12,731 bases of DNA from JBEKVE01 sp049514335 (GTDB lineage: Bacteria > Actinomycetota > Acidimicrobiia > Acidimicrobiales > UBA8190), in NCBI GenBank assembly GCA_049514335.1, contig JBEKVE010000103.1:1-12731 (forward strand), given 5' to 3'. The notes below the pieces were generated by a model that was given only the letters and a program-made list of their open reading frames with translations, made no database searches and was not told the origin of the DNA. Shown piece after piece: positions 1 through 6,240 of the stretch. Numbering within the stretch: position 1 is the first letter of the stretch; the number at the start of each line of letters is the position of its first letter. A program made the translations under genes and the position numbers.

Positions 1-2
1 CG

Positions 3-737
3 GGAGTGCTGGTGGTCGCCTACCCCAACTACCTGGGGTGCCTCGAGGACATCGCCGAGGCCCGCGCCGTGTGCGACCGCAACGGGGCGCTGCTGGTGGT
101 GGCCTTCGACCCCATGTGCGCGGGGATCCTGCGCAGTCCGGGGGAGTGGGGAGCCGACGTCGTGGTGGGGGAGGGGCAACCGCTCGGCATGCCGCTCGGC
201 TTCGGCGGTCCCTACCTCGGGCTCTTCGCCTGCGGGGCCGACCACGTGCGGCGCCTCCCCGGCCGGCTGGTGGGCGAGACCGTCGACGCCGAGGGGCGCC
301 GCGCCTACGTCACCACGCTGCGCGCCCGCGAGCAGGACATCAGGCGCGAGAAGGCCACGTCGAACGTGTGCACCAACCAGACCCTCATGGCCGTCACCGC
401 CGCGGTGCAGCTGGGGTGGCTGGGCACGTCGGGGATGGCGGAGGTGGCGCTGCGCTCGGCGCGCGGCGCGCACTACTGCCGTGCCGGGCTCCTGGGCGTG
501 TCGGGCGTCGAACCCCTGACCACGGCGCCGGTGCTGCGCGAGTTCGCCCTGCGCCTGCCCGTCGGGGCCGACCTCGTGGTGGAGCGGCTGGCCGACGAAG
601 GCTTCCTGGCCGGCATCGCCTTGGACGACACCTACACCGGCGGGCGCCCCGACGGTCTGCTCGTGGCGGTGACCGAGCGCCGCACCAGGGCCGAGATCGA
701 CGCCTTCGTGACGGCGTTCGACAAGGCGGTGCGGTGA
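3..737 (+). CDS. gcvPA: Glycine dehydrogenase (decarboxylating) subunit 1, C-terminal part, truncated by window start
   Basis: Subunit 1 of the two-subunit P-protein of the glycine cleavage system. With subunit 2 it decarboxylates glycine using pyridoxal phosphate and passes the aminomethyl group to lipoylated H-protein in the cytoplasm. Only the last 244 residues are here; the start lies left of the window. Seen: the family stretches GFGGPYLGLFA, RLPGRLVGET and a conserved block with YVTTLRAREQDIRREKATSN followed by VCTNQTLMA, which is diagnostic for GcvP N-terminal-type chains. The first in-window GTG at 6 is internal, because the reading frame is open to the left edge and homology runs through it. 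The stop TGA shares its last base with the gcvPB ATG, so the two are translationally coupled. The split P-protein is known from Bacillus, Thermus, archaea and some actinobacterial lineages. Confidence 0.95.
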   Translation, partial: GVLVVAYPNYLGCLEDIAEARAVCDRNGALLVVAFDPMCAGILRSPGEWGADVVVGEGQPLGMPLGFGGPYLGLFACGADHVRRLPGRLVGETVDAEGRRAYVTTLRAREQDIRREKATSNVCTNQTLMAVTAAVQLGWLGTSGMAEVALRSARGAHYCRAGLLGVSGVEPLTTAPVLREFALRLPVGADLVVERLADEGFLAGIALDDTYTGGRPDGLLVAVTERRTRAEIDAFVTAFDKAVR

Positions 738-2281
738 TGGTCGACGACCTCGTCCCCCGGGCCGCGGCGGGCGGTCGGGCCGCCAGCACGCCGCTCCTCG
801 GCCACGACGTCGAGCCCACCCTGTTCGAGTTGTCGGAGCGGGGGCGGCGGGCCTGGCAGCTGCGCACCACCGACGTGCCCGAGGTCCCCGTCGAGGATCT
901 CGTGCCCGAGGAGCACCGGCGCCGGGCGCCGCTGGCGCTGGCCGAGGTGTCCGAGCGTGACCTGGTGGGGCACTTCACCCGCCTCAGCCACCGGCAGTTC
1001 TCCGTCGACCTGGGGGCGTATCCCCTCGGCTCGTGCACCATGAAGTACAACCCCAAGGTGTGCGACGCCGTGGCCGGCCTGCACGGCCTGGCCGACGTCC
1101 ATCCCGCCGCACCGGCGCTGTGCACGCAGGGCTGGCTGCAGCTGCTGGTCGAGCTGGAAGAGGCGCTGTGCGCGGTGACGGGCATGGCCGCCGCCACCCT
1201 GCAACCCGCCGCGGGCGCGGCCGGCGAGCTGACCGGGCTGCTGCTCATGCGGGCCTGGCACGAGGCCAAAGGGCAGACCCGTCACAAGGTGGTGATCCCC
1301 GACTCCGCCCACGGCACCAACCCGGCGTCGGTCACGTTGGGGGGCTACCAGGTCGTCACCGTTCCGAGCGACGCCCGGGGGTGCATCGACGTCGAGGCAC
1401 TGCGCGCCGTGCTCGACGAGGACGTGGCCGGGATCATGCTCACCAATCCCAACACCCTCGGCCTGTTCGAGGAGGACATCGTCGCCGTGGCCGACGCCGT
1501 GCACCGCGTGGGCGGCCTCCTCTACTACGACGGGGCCAACCTGAACGCCATCCTGGGGGTGGTACGACCCGGGGACATGGGCTTCGACATCGTGCACCTC
1601 AACCTGCACAAGACCTTCGCCACCCCCCACGGGGGCGGCGGTCCGGGGGCGGGACCGGTGGCCGTGTCGCCCCGCCTGGCGCCGTTCCTGCCCGGTCCAC
1701 GCCCGGTTCGGGTGGGAGAGGGGCCCGGGGCGCACTACGAGTGGGCCACCCCCGAGCACTCCATCGGGCGCATCCACTCCTGGCACGGCAACGCCCTCGT
1801 GCTCGCCCGCGCCCTCACGTACGTTCTCGTGCACGGCGGTGACGGGCTGCGCGAGGTGGCGGAACGTGCGGTGCTCAACGCCAACTGGCTGCGCAAGCGG
1901 CTCACGGGCACGCTCGACGCCCCCTACGACCGGCCCTGCATGCACGAGTGCGTGCTGTCGGCGGCGTCGCTCAAGCGGGCGTCGGGGGCGAAGGCCCTCG
2001 ACGTGGCCAAGCGCCTCCTCGAGGAGGGGTTCCACGCCCCCACCGTCTACTTCCCCCTCATCGTGGACGAGGCTCTCATGATCGAGCCCACCGAGACCGA
2101 GAGCCTCCAGACACTCGAGGCGCTGGCCGACGCCATCGAGCGCATCGTGACCGAGGCGTCGAGCCCCGAAGGGGCCCGGTTCGCGGCGGAGGCACCCCAC
2201 AGCACCCCGGTGCGGCGCGTGGACGAAGCGCGAGCGGCGCGCAACCTGGTGCCGACGTTCGACGCCCGTCGCGAGCCCTGA
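737..2281 (+). CDS. gcvPB: Glycine dehydrogenase (decarboxylating) subunit 2
   Basis: PLP-bearing subunit of the P-protein of the glycine cleavage system, 514 aa, close to the family's usual length. Seen: GSCTMKYNPK at residues 99-108, AHGTNPAS at 191-198, YYDGANLNA near 263-271 and the PLP-lysine motif HLNLHKTF with Lys292, followed by a Gly-rich loop. The start is the ATG whose A is the last base of the gcvPA TGA; the same frame is open far upstream but only as a shadow over gcvPA. Together with gcvPA this is the end of a gcv operon whose other members (gcvT, gcvH) would lie left of the window. It ends only 10 bases before the stop of the convergent LLM gene, with no hairpin visible between them, so the two transcripts probably overlap at their 3' ends. 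Confidence 0.96.
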   Translation: MVDDLVPRAAAGGRAASTPLLGHDVEPTLFELSERGRRAWQLRTTDVPEVPVEDLVPEEHRRRAPLALAEVSERDLVGHFTRLSHRQFSVDLGAYPLGSCTMKYNPKVCDAVAGLHGLADVHPAAPALCTQGWLQLLVELEEALCAVTGMAAATLQPAAGAAGELTGLLLMRAWHEAKGQTRHKVVIPDSAHGTNPASVTLGGYQVVTVPSDARGCIDVEALRAVLDEDVAGIMLTNPNTLGLFEEDIVAVADAVHRVGGLLYYDGANLNAILGVVRPGDMGFDIVHLNLHKTFATPHGGGGPGAGPVAVSPRLAPFLPGPRPVRVGEGPGAHYEWATPEHSIGRIHSWHGNALVLARALTYVLVHGGDGLREVAERAVLNANWLRKRLTGTLDAPYDRPCMHECVLSAASLKRASGAKALDVAKRLLEEGFHAPTVYFPLIVDEALMIEPTETESLQTLEALADAIERIVTEASSPEGARFAAEAPHSTPVRRVDEARAARNLVPTFDARREP

Positions 2282-2291
2282 CCCGTCGGAC

Positions 2292-3482
2292 TCAGCTCTC
2301 GCCCGCCTCCACCACCGCCTGCTTGGCCTCGCGCTCGGCGTGGTGGTCCGAGATCGCCTGCATGATGGCGCCGCCCACGGCGCCGATGAACTCGGGCCGG
2401 TTCTCCGCCGCCCAGTCCCGCGACGCCTCGAGGGAGCCCAGGGTGCCCTTGAAATGGGGGGCGACCTCCCGGGCGAACAGCTCGTAGGAGTGCAGCGTGG
2501 CGGCGCGGTCGGCCCATTCGTGCGCCATGAGCAGGAAGGTGCCGAAGCCTCCCGACTGCTCCACCAGGCGCTCGATCTGGGCCACGGCCATGGCCGGGGT
2601 GCCCACCACGGCGAACCCCGTCTCCATGAGGGCGTCCACCAGCTTGTCGGGGTCGAGCGTGGCCGGGGCGAGGGGGAGGGCGGCCACCCGCTCGAAGTAG
2701 TCCACCCACTTCGCCAGGCCGAAGCGCACGTCCTGGCGGGCCTGCTCCTCGGTCTCGGCGATGTGCATCGGGCCCACCAGCCGCCATCGCTGGCGGTCGA
2801 CGACGGTGCCGAACTCGGCGGCGCGTTCCTCCATCACCTGCCAGTGCGAGCCGAGGACGTCGAACCCGCCCGCCGAGGTGGCGCCGATGGAGAGCAGCGA
2901 CAACCCGAAGCGTCCTGCGGCGCGGGGACCGGCAGGGGAGATCTGCGCCGCCACCGCCACCTCGAAGCGCGGGTGGGTGTAGGGCCGCAGCTGCACGCGG
3001 GCGTCGCGCAGGGTGAACCACGACGACTCCCGGGTGACGAGCTCGTGGCCGTCGAGAAGGGCCAGGATGGCTTCGAGCGACTCCTCCATCATGTCGCGCT
3101 GGTTCATGGGGTCGATGCCCATCATGAAGGCGTCGGAGGGAAGCGCGCCCGGTCCCACCCCGAACATGACGCGCCCGCGCGTGAGGTGGTCGAGGAGCAC
3201 CATGCGGTCGGCCAGGATGAGGGGGTGGTGGTAGGGGAGCGAGCTCACGCCCGTCCCCAGGCGGATGTTCCGGGTCCGCTGCGAGGCCACGGCGATGAAG
3301 ACCTCGGGCGAGGCGATGATCTCGTAGCCGGCCGAGTGGTGCTCGCCGATCCACGCCTCGTCGAAGCCGAGCTCGTCCAGGCGGACCACGAGCTCGAGGT
3401 CCCGCTCGAGCGCCAGGGTGGGGTTCTGGCCGACGGGGTGGAACGGGGCGAGGAACATGCCGAATCGCAGAGGCCAGTTCAT
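2292..3482 (-). CDS. LLM-class (luciferase-like) flavin/F420-dependent oxidoreductase
   Basis: A 396-aa member of the bacterial luciferase-like TIM-barrel superfamily, which uses reduced FMN or F420. Seen: N-terminal FGMFLAPFHPVG (residues 7-18), FDEAWIGEHHSAG (40-52), the substrate/flavin-barrel strand RNIRLGTGVSSLPYHHP (71-87), DHLTRGRVMFGVGPGALPSDAFM (98-120) and MNQRDMMEESL (126-136). The overall look and length resemble the limonene monooxygenase-like (LimB) branch often annotated in actinobacteria, but the substrate cannot be read from sequence and no symbol is assigned. The ATG start is supported by TAAACT exactly six bases upstream, a leaderless arrangement, and by the N-terminal homology beginning at once. 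It is convergent with gcvPB and divergent from the 72-aa membrane protein, with an 18-bp shared palindromic site midway between the two starts. Confidence 0.9.
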   Translation of the reverse strand: MNWPLRFGMFLAPFHPVGQNPTLALERDLELVVRLDELGFDEAWIGEHHSAGYEIIASPEVFIAVASQRTRNIRLGTGVSSLPYHHPLILADRMVLLDHLTRGRVMFGVGPGALPSDAFMMGIDPMNQRDMMEESLEAILALLDGHELVTRESSWFTLRDARVQLRPYTHPRFEVAVAAQISPAGPRAAGRFGLSLLSIGATSAGGFDVLGSHWQVMEERAAEFGTVVDRQRWRLVGPMHIAETEEQARQDVRFGLAKWVDYFERVAALPLAPATLDPDKLVDALMETGFAVVGTPAMAVAQIERLVEQSGGFGTFLLMAHEWADRAATLHSYELFAREVAPHFKGTLGSLEASRDWAAENRPEFIGAVGGAIMQAISDHHAEREAKQAVVEAGES

Positions 3483-3488
3483 GCGCGG

Positions 3489-3494
3489 AGTTTA
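3489..3494 (-). promoter_or_regulatory. Candidate -10 element, leaderless promoter of the LLM gene
   Basis: On the minus strand TAAACT (TANNNT form) is followed by six bases and then the ATG at 3482. This is the spacing expected when transcription starts at the A of the start codon, as is common in actinobacteria. No convincing -35 hexamer and no Shine-Dalgarno sequence is visible upstream of this ATG. Confidence 0.55.
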
Positions 3495-3542
3495 CGGCCG
3501 GCGTGCTTCGAGAACAGGCCCTCGGACCGCCGCTCGGATGGG

Positions 3543-3560
3543 TATGTCATCTATGGCATA
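3543..3560 (+). promoter_or_regulatory. 18-bp palindromic motif, copy A (candidate operator)
   Basis: TATGTCATCTATGGCATA: half-sites TATGTC and GGCATA match as an inverted repeat at 5 of 6 positions around a 6-bp centre. A perfect 10-bp palindrome GGCATATGCC (3555-3564) overlaps its right half. Its centre (3551.5) is almost exactly midway between the divergent starts at 3482 and 3618. It shares TATNNCATNTNNGNNAT with five other intergenic copies in this window. Confidence 0.65.
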
Positions 3561-3602
3561 TGCCTCGCCGGGGCACCGAGGCGATTTGCGGGGGTCCGCC
3601 GA

Positions 3603-3608
3603 TAGCCT
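3603..3608 (+). promoter_or_regulatory. Candidate -10 element of the 72-aa membrane protein gene
   Basis: TAGCCT lies nine bases before the ATG at 3618, giving a leaderless or nearly leaderless transcript. It closely resembles the TAGCGT elements before the lipoprotein gene (5463) and the last gene (11935), and like them is followed by a short C/T-rich stretch before ATG. Confidence 0.45.
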
Positions 3609-3617
3609 CTTTGCGTC

Positions 3618-3836
3618 ATGGGCTCAAAGCGCGAACGGCATCGGAAGAAGTTGACCCGGCGCGCGGGACGCTCTCGCCGAACGCCGCAGGCGTGGCCTTC
3701 TCGGGCAGAGACGTTCCCCTGGCTGCAAGCCTCAGGCCCACTGCCCAGATGGATGTTCTTGTTCGGTGTGTTCGGGGTCGCTGCGGCTCTGGTGAGCCTC
3801 TTGGTGACCGTGCTGGCCCTGCATCACTGGCTCTGA
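3618..3836 (+). CDS. Small basic single-pass membrane protein, unknown function
   Basis: A 72-aa ORF not recognised as a known family. Seen: residues 1-31 are strongly basic (many Arg and Lys) and likely cytoplasmic; a single hydrophobic segment of about 24 residues (about 44-67, WMFLFGVFGVAAALVSLLVT and onward) ends in the short tail HHWL. This basic-then-hydrophobic layout predicts an N-in, C-out membrane protein. The ATG at 3618 has TAGCCT at leaderless spacing. The gene is bracketed by two copies of the 18-bp motif, one 57 bases upstream and a tandem pair about 40 bases downstream. Its frame contains no long antisense competitor of known family. It could be a small protein that modulates a membrane protease or transporter, but nothing in the sequence shows that. 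Confidence 0.55.
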   Translation: MGSKRERHRKKLTRRAGRSRRTPQAWPSRAETFPWLQASGPLPRWMFLFGVFGVAAALVSLLVTVLALHHWL

Positions 3837-3878
3837 CAACCCACCCGCACATTCTCCGTCGGCGTGTTGATGCATATG

Positions 3879-3912
3879 TATCCCATCTATGTGATATTGC
3901 ATATCTGGTATA
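3879..3912 (+). promoter_or_regulatory. Tandem pair of the 18-bp motif, copies B1 and B2
   Basis: B1 (3879-3896) reads TATCCCATCTATGTGATA; B2 (3895-3912) reads TATTGCATATCTGGTATA. They overlap by two bases, so their centres are 16 bp apart, about 1.5 helical turns. B2 contains the perfect dyad GATAT-TGC-ATATC (3893-3905). A further imperfect palindrome, GATGCATATGTATC, lies at 3869-3882. The pair occupies the 90-bp space between two convergent genes, which is unusual for a simple promoter operator. Confidence 0.6.
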
Positions 3913-3926
3913 TACGATTCGGGCGC

Positions 3927-4523
3927 CTAGGACGGCGTGACGGACTCCTCGTCGCTGCGAAGCTGCACAGAGAGGATCTCCCCGCACAGACCGAGGCATT
4001 CATCACAGATGGTCGCCGGGTGAGGTGGCTCGTGCTCCTCGGCGGCGCCCGCCGACACGAGGGATTGCACCTGGCTCCGAGCCTTTCCGCAGAACGAGCA
4101 GGGACGCTCGTGGTCGGCGGGCACGGGCTCGAGTGCCGGGTCCTCCGCCGGCCGTCCCGAGGCGGTGACACCGACGGCGGCCATGATGCACGGGTCACAG
4201 ATGTACACGCCGCCGGGGCCGGCGACGAGCTTGCGGACCTGTCGTTGCTGGCGCCCGCAGAACGAGCACAGGCGTTGGTCTGTCGTCTCCTCGTTGCGCC
4301 GCCGTCGCCATCGGCGCACGCCGCCGTCCTCGATGATCTGGTGGATGCGTTGGTGGCTCACACCGAGGGCTTCGGCCACCTCGCGCATCGACGCACCCGC
4401 CAGGTGCAGGCGCCGGACCGCCCGCCGGTATTCGGACTTGGCTCCCGCCAGCTGGTCTTCGAGCTCCGTGACGCGACGGGCGGCGGCAGAAGCCTCCGCC
4501 AACACGGTGTGATCGATCGGCAT
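3927..4523 (-). CDS. HTH protein with two ClpX-type C4 zinc fingers, no AAA+ domain
   Basis: A 198-aa protein in three parts. Residues about 7-40 are helical with a coiled-coil-like pattern (ARRVTELEDQLAGAKSEYRR). Residues about 41-65 form a helix-turn-helix, SMREVAEALGVSHQRIHQII, like the DNA-contacting end of sigma-region-4 or MarR-like helices. Two copies of the ClpX N-terminal zinc-binding domain follow: Cys86, Cys89, Cys109, Cys112 in a block with CSFCGRQQRQVRKLVAGPG and YICDPC, and Cys142, Cys145, Cys173, Cys176 with CSFCGK and ICDECLGLC. In ClpX this domain dimerises and binds adaptors and substrates. Here the ATPase motor is absent (no Walker A or B). The ATG at 4523 is chosen over an open frame extending to 4655, because TATACT lies six bases upstream (leaderless) and the extra N-terminal stretch crosses the promoter islands. 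It is likely a regulator or adaptor; the role is inference. Confidence 0.85.
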   Translation of the reverse strand: MPIDHTVLAEASAAARRVTELEDQLAGAKSEYRRAVRRLHLAGASMREVAEALGVSHQRIHQIIEDGGVRRWRRRRNEETTDQRLCSFCGRQQRQVRKLVAGPGGVYICDPCIMAAVGVTASGRPAEDPALEPVPADHERPCSFCGKARSQVQSLVSAGAAEEHEPPHPATICDECLGLCGEILSVQLRSDEESVTPS

Positions 4524-4524
4524 T

Positions 4525-4543
4525 TGTCTAGTATATATAGACA
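4525..4543 (-). promoter_or_regulatory. Leaderless promoter with 19-bp inverted repeat of the HTH-ClpX-finger gene
   Basis: TGTCTA and TAGACA form perfect 6-bp arms around a 7-bp AT centre. On the minus strand the dyad contains TATACT (4535-4530), a 5/6 match to the -10 consensus, followed by six bases and the ATG at 4523. A protein binding this dyad would cover the -10 and the transcription start, a typical arrangement for repression. This dyad is unlike the 18-bp family, so two different binding activities may act in this 80-bp divergent region. Confidence 0.6.
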
Positions 4544-4583
4544 GCCTGGGGTTGCCGGGGATGCTGCCCGGAGTGCCCCTGAG

Positions 4584-4605
4584 CAGATATACCATATCTG
4601 TTATG
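4584..4605 (+). promoter_or_regulatory. 18-bp motif copy D with perfect 17-bp dyad at the XRE start
   Basis: CAGATAT-ACC-ATATCTG (4584-4600) is a perfect inverted repeat with 7-bp arms and a 3-bp spacer. Overlapping it, TATACCATATCTGTTATG (4588-4605) is a copy of the 18-bp family and matches copy G (9318-9335) at 14 of 18 positions. Its last three bases are the ATG of the XRE gene. TATACC within it could act as the -10 of that gene, so binding here would block its transcription directly. Confidence 0.65.
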
Positions 4606-4944
4606 CCATCTCGCCCGAGGCCAGCCGCAGTCGTCGCACGCCCACGCCGGACCACACCTCGCCGCCCCGCCCCCGGACGCGGGGCCGACGCACTGGCGCG
4701 CTACGAGCGCACCCGCACGTCGATCATGGTCGGTAGCGCCGTGCGGGCCGCGCGCAAGCGGGCACAGGTGAGCCAGGTGGAGCTGGCCGAAGAGGCGGGG
4801 ATGACCCAGCCGGCCATCGCCCGGTTGGAGAAGGGCCTCGTGTCGCCCACCGTGATCACCCTGGACCGCATCGCCCGCGCCCTCGGCACGGAACTGATCA
4901 TCGACTTCGAGCCCGCACCCGGGGAACGCCGGGGGATGCGGTGA
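4603..4944 (+). CDS. XRE-family helix-turn-helix transcriptional regulator (first copy)
   Basis: A 113-aa DNA-binding protein. Residues 1-40 are an Arg/Pro/Ala-rich arm. Residues about 44-98 are a Cro/C1-type HTH: VGSAVRAARKRAQVSQVELA, then EEAGMTQPAIARLEKGLVSP with the recognition helix, then TLDRIARALGTELIIDF. The architecture resembles stand-alone antitoxin-like regulators (HigA type), but no toxin ORF is next to it. ATG 4603 is chosen because it follows the dyad directly and has a candidate TATACC -10. Further upstream in the frame the only start is a TTG (4552) running through the promoter, and a later ATG at 4726 would also leave an intact HTH. It is divergent from the HTH-ClpX-finger gene across about 80 bp holding two dyads. 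Autoregulation is likely (inference). Confidence 0.85.
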   Translation: MPSRPRPAAVVARPRRTTPRRPAPGRGADALARYERTRTSIMVGSAVRAARKRAQVSQVELAEEAGMTQPAIARLEKGLVSPTVITLDRIARALGTELIIDFEPAPGERRGMR

Positions 4945-5004
4945 CGAGCGCTTCACGCTGAGAGCCACCCGTCCGCACTCGCCACGAACGCGCTGCTCCC
5001 GGGA

Positions 5005-5400
5005 TCAGGCAGGCGGTGGGGGAGGGGGCGGTGGGAGCACGGTGGCGGGGTAGGGCGGCGACACAGGCGGCGCACCCGGCATCGGCGCGCCCGGGGCGGC
5101 CGGCCAACCCAGGGGGGAGAGGGGCCCGTCCGGGGTCATCTGCACGGCCTGCCCCGCTTGTTGCGCCGCCGCCTGTTCCAGGCGCTCGGCCTGCTCCTTG
5201 TCGATCCTGGTCGCTCCCGCGCACAGCGAGCACACAGTGAGGTACCGGGTGCCGAGGGGCACGACGGGAATGAAGAAGAGTGCGAACCACGTCTGGAGCC
5301 GCACGACGGCGTGTGCGCAGGGGCGCTGGCAGCGCTGGCACAGCAGAAGCACGACGCCGAGCTGCTTCCTGCGCCTGCGGATCCCGAAGATGATCAGCAT
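5005..5400 (-). CDS. Zinc-ribbon protein with proline-rich tail
   Basis: A 131-aa protein. Its N-terminal 62 residues match the small zinc-ribbon family that starts MLIIFG and has CQRC (Cys21, Cys24), a hydrophobic stretch TWFALFFIPVVPLGTRYLTV (37-56) and a second knuckle CSLC (Cys57, Cys60). A further Cys28 lies in the first knuckle region. Residues about 66-85 are a Gln/Ala/Glu-rich helix, then a disordered Pro/Gly/Ala tail ends in eight prolines and Ala. Start: ATG at 5400 has GGGAGG seven bases upstream; the longer open frame to 6165 is antisense to the lipoprotein gene. Family function is unknown to me; the hydrophobic stretch between the knuckles may be buried or peripheral to the membrane. 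The gene is divergent from the lipoprotein gene and convergent with the XRE gene, with 60 bp between them. Confidence 0.85.
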   Translation of the reverse strand: MLIIFGIRRRRKQLGVVLLLCQRCQRPCAHAVVRLQTWFALFFIPVVPLGTRYLTVCSLCAGATRIDKEQAERLEQAAAQQAGQAVQMTPDGPLSPLGWPAAPGAPMPGAPPVSPPYPATVLPPPPPPPPA

Positions 5401-5462
5401 GGGGCGACCTCCCGACCCGTGACGGCGCGAGCGTAGTGGTACGACCGTCTCCCGGGGTGCAC

Positions 5463-5468
5463 TAGCGT
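5463..5468 (+). promoter_or_regulatory. Candidate -10 element, leaderless promoter of the lipoprotein gene
   Basis: TAGCGT is followed by seven bases (CCTTTCG) and the ATG at 5476. No Shine-Dalgarno sequence lies before this ATG, which supports leaderless expression. A clear -35 hexamer is not visible. Confidence 0.5.
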
Positions 5469-5475
5469 CCTTTCG

Positions 5476-6216
5476 ATGCGCAAGGTCGCCATCGTGTTGC
5501 TCGCTGCCATTGCGGTGCTGTCGGCGGCCTGCGGGGCGACGAACACCTCCTCGGGCGCCACCAAGGCCGGCGTCGGTGTCCTGAACGGCAAGACCGGCGC
5601 GCAGATCCTCTCGGCCGCCACTGCCGCCGAGCGCAAGGTCGGTGCGGCGCGCTATGTGCTCACCGCCACCAGTGGGTCGCAGCACCAGACCATCTCCGGA
5701 GACGCCTCCGGCAGCGACGCCCGGCAGACCGTCACGCTGGGATCGCAGACCGTCCAGGTGATCGAGGTGGGCGGTGCGGTCTACGTCGAGGGCAACGCCG
5801 CCGGCCTCGGTTCGGCCATGGGCCTGTCGTCTGCCATCGCCTCCAAGTACGCGGACAAGTGGATCTCGGTGCAGAAGACCGACAGCGTCTACAGCGCCAT
5901 CGTCGACTCGGTCTCGCTCGACAAGACCCTGTCGGCGCTGGCGCCCACCGGCAAGCTGACGCTCACGGCGCCGTTGACGGTGGGCGGGCGTCAGGCGATC
6001 GGTGTGCACGGCGGCCTCCCCCAGGGGACGCAGTCGGGGGTGACGGGGTCCGAGACCATCTACGTGGCCAGCACGGACCCCACGGTCCCCCTCGAGTTCA
6101 AGGGGACGGCGAGCACCGGCGTCACGGACGTGGGCACATTCTCCCACTGGGGGGAGACGCTGCACCTGAGCGTGCCGTCGCCCACCGTGCCGTACACCAC
6201 CGTCACCGCCAAGTGA
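5476..6216 (+). CDS. Secreted lipoprotein, LppX/LolA-like fold suspected
   Basis: A 246-aa protein with a lipoprotein signal: basic MRK, a hydrophobic core VAIVLLAAIAVL and the lipobox SAAC with Cys19 as the lipidation site. It is therefore expected to be anchored on the outer face of the cytoplasmic membrane. The mature part starts with a Gly/Ser/Thr-rich linker (20-45), then a helix with AAERKVGAARYVLTA and alternating beta-type segments (QTVTLGSQTVQVIEVGGAVY, DKWISVQKTDSVY, GKLTLTAP, ETIYVAS, PLEFKG). The helix-then-strands pattern resembles the LppX/LprG/LolA superfamily that carries lipids, but no key residue proves it. The gene is divergent from the zinc-ribbon gene and convergent with clpP, 23 bases apart. 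Confidence 0.85.
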   Translation: MRKVAIVLLAAIAVLSAACGATNTSSGATKAGVGVLNGKTGAQILSAATAAERKVGAARYVLTATSGSQHQTISGDASGSDARQTVTLGSQTVQVIEVGGAVYVEGNAAGLGSAMGLSSAIASKYADKWISVQKTDSVYSAIVDSVSLDKTLSALAPTGKLTLTAPLTVGGRQAIGVHGGLPQGTQSGVTGSETIYVASTDPTVPLEFKGTASTGVTDVGTFSHWGETLHLSVPSPTVPYTTVTAK

Positions 6217-6222
6217 CGGGCC

Positions 6223-6240
6223 GCGCCGGCTGAACGGCGC
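6223..6240. terminator. Candidate bidirectional hairpin between convergent genes
   Basis: GCGCCG-GCTGAA-CGGCGC is a perfect 6-bp GC stem with a 6-base loop, just after the lipoprotein stop and touching the clpP stop. No T-run follows on either strand, so it is at best a weak intrinsic terminator. Confidence 0.35.

Noticed and set aside
2340..3605. A 421-aa plus-strand ORF opposite the LLM gene
   Set aside because: It is low-complexity His/Gly/Glu/Arg composition, typical of an antisense shadow; the minus-strand LLM gene has clear family motifs.
3864..4736. A 290-aa plus-strand ORF covering the ClpX-finger gene
   Set aside because: It is antisense to a gene with clear zinc-finger and HTH motifs, begins at a TTG in the AT-rich island and has no recognisable domain; long shadows are expected at this GC content.
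4603..4944. A toxin-antitoxin pair built on the first XRE gene
   Set aside because: The XRE protein looks antitoxin-like, but the flanking frames are the ClpX-finger protein and a zinc-ribbon protein; no HigB/RelE or HipA-like toxin is seen. The same holds for the XRE gene at 7007-7270, whose partner is ClpP-like.
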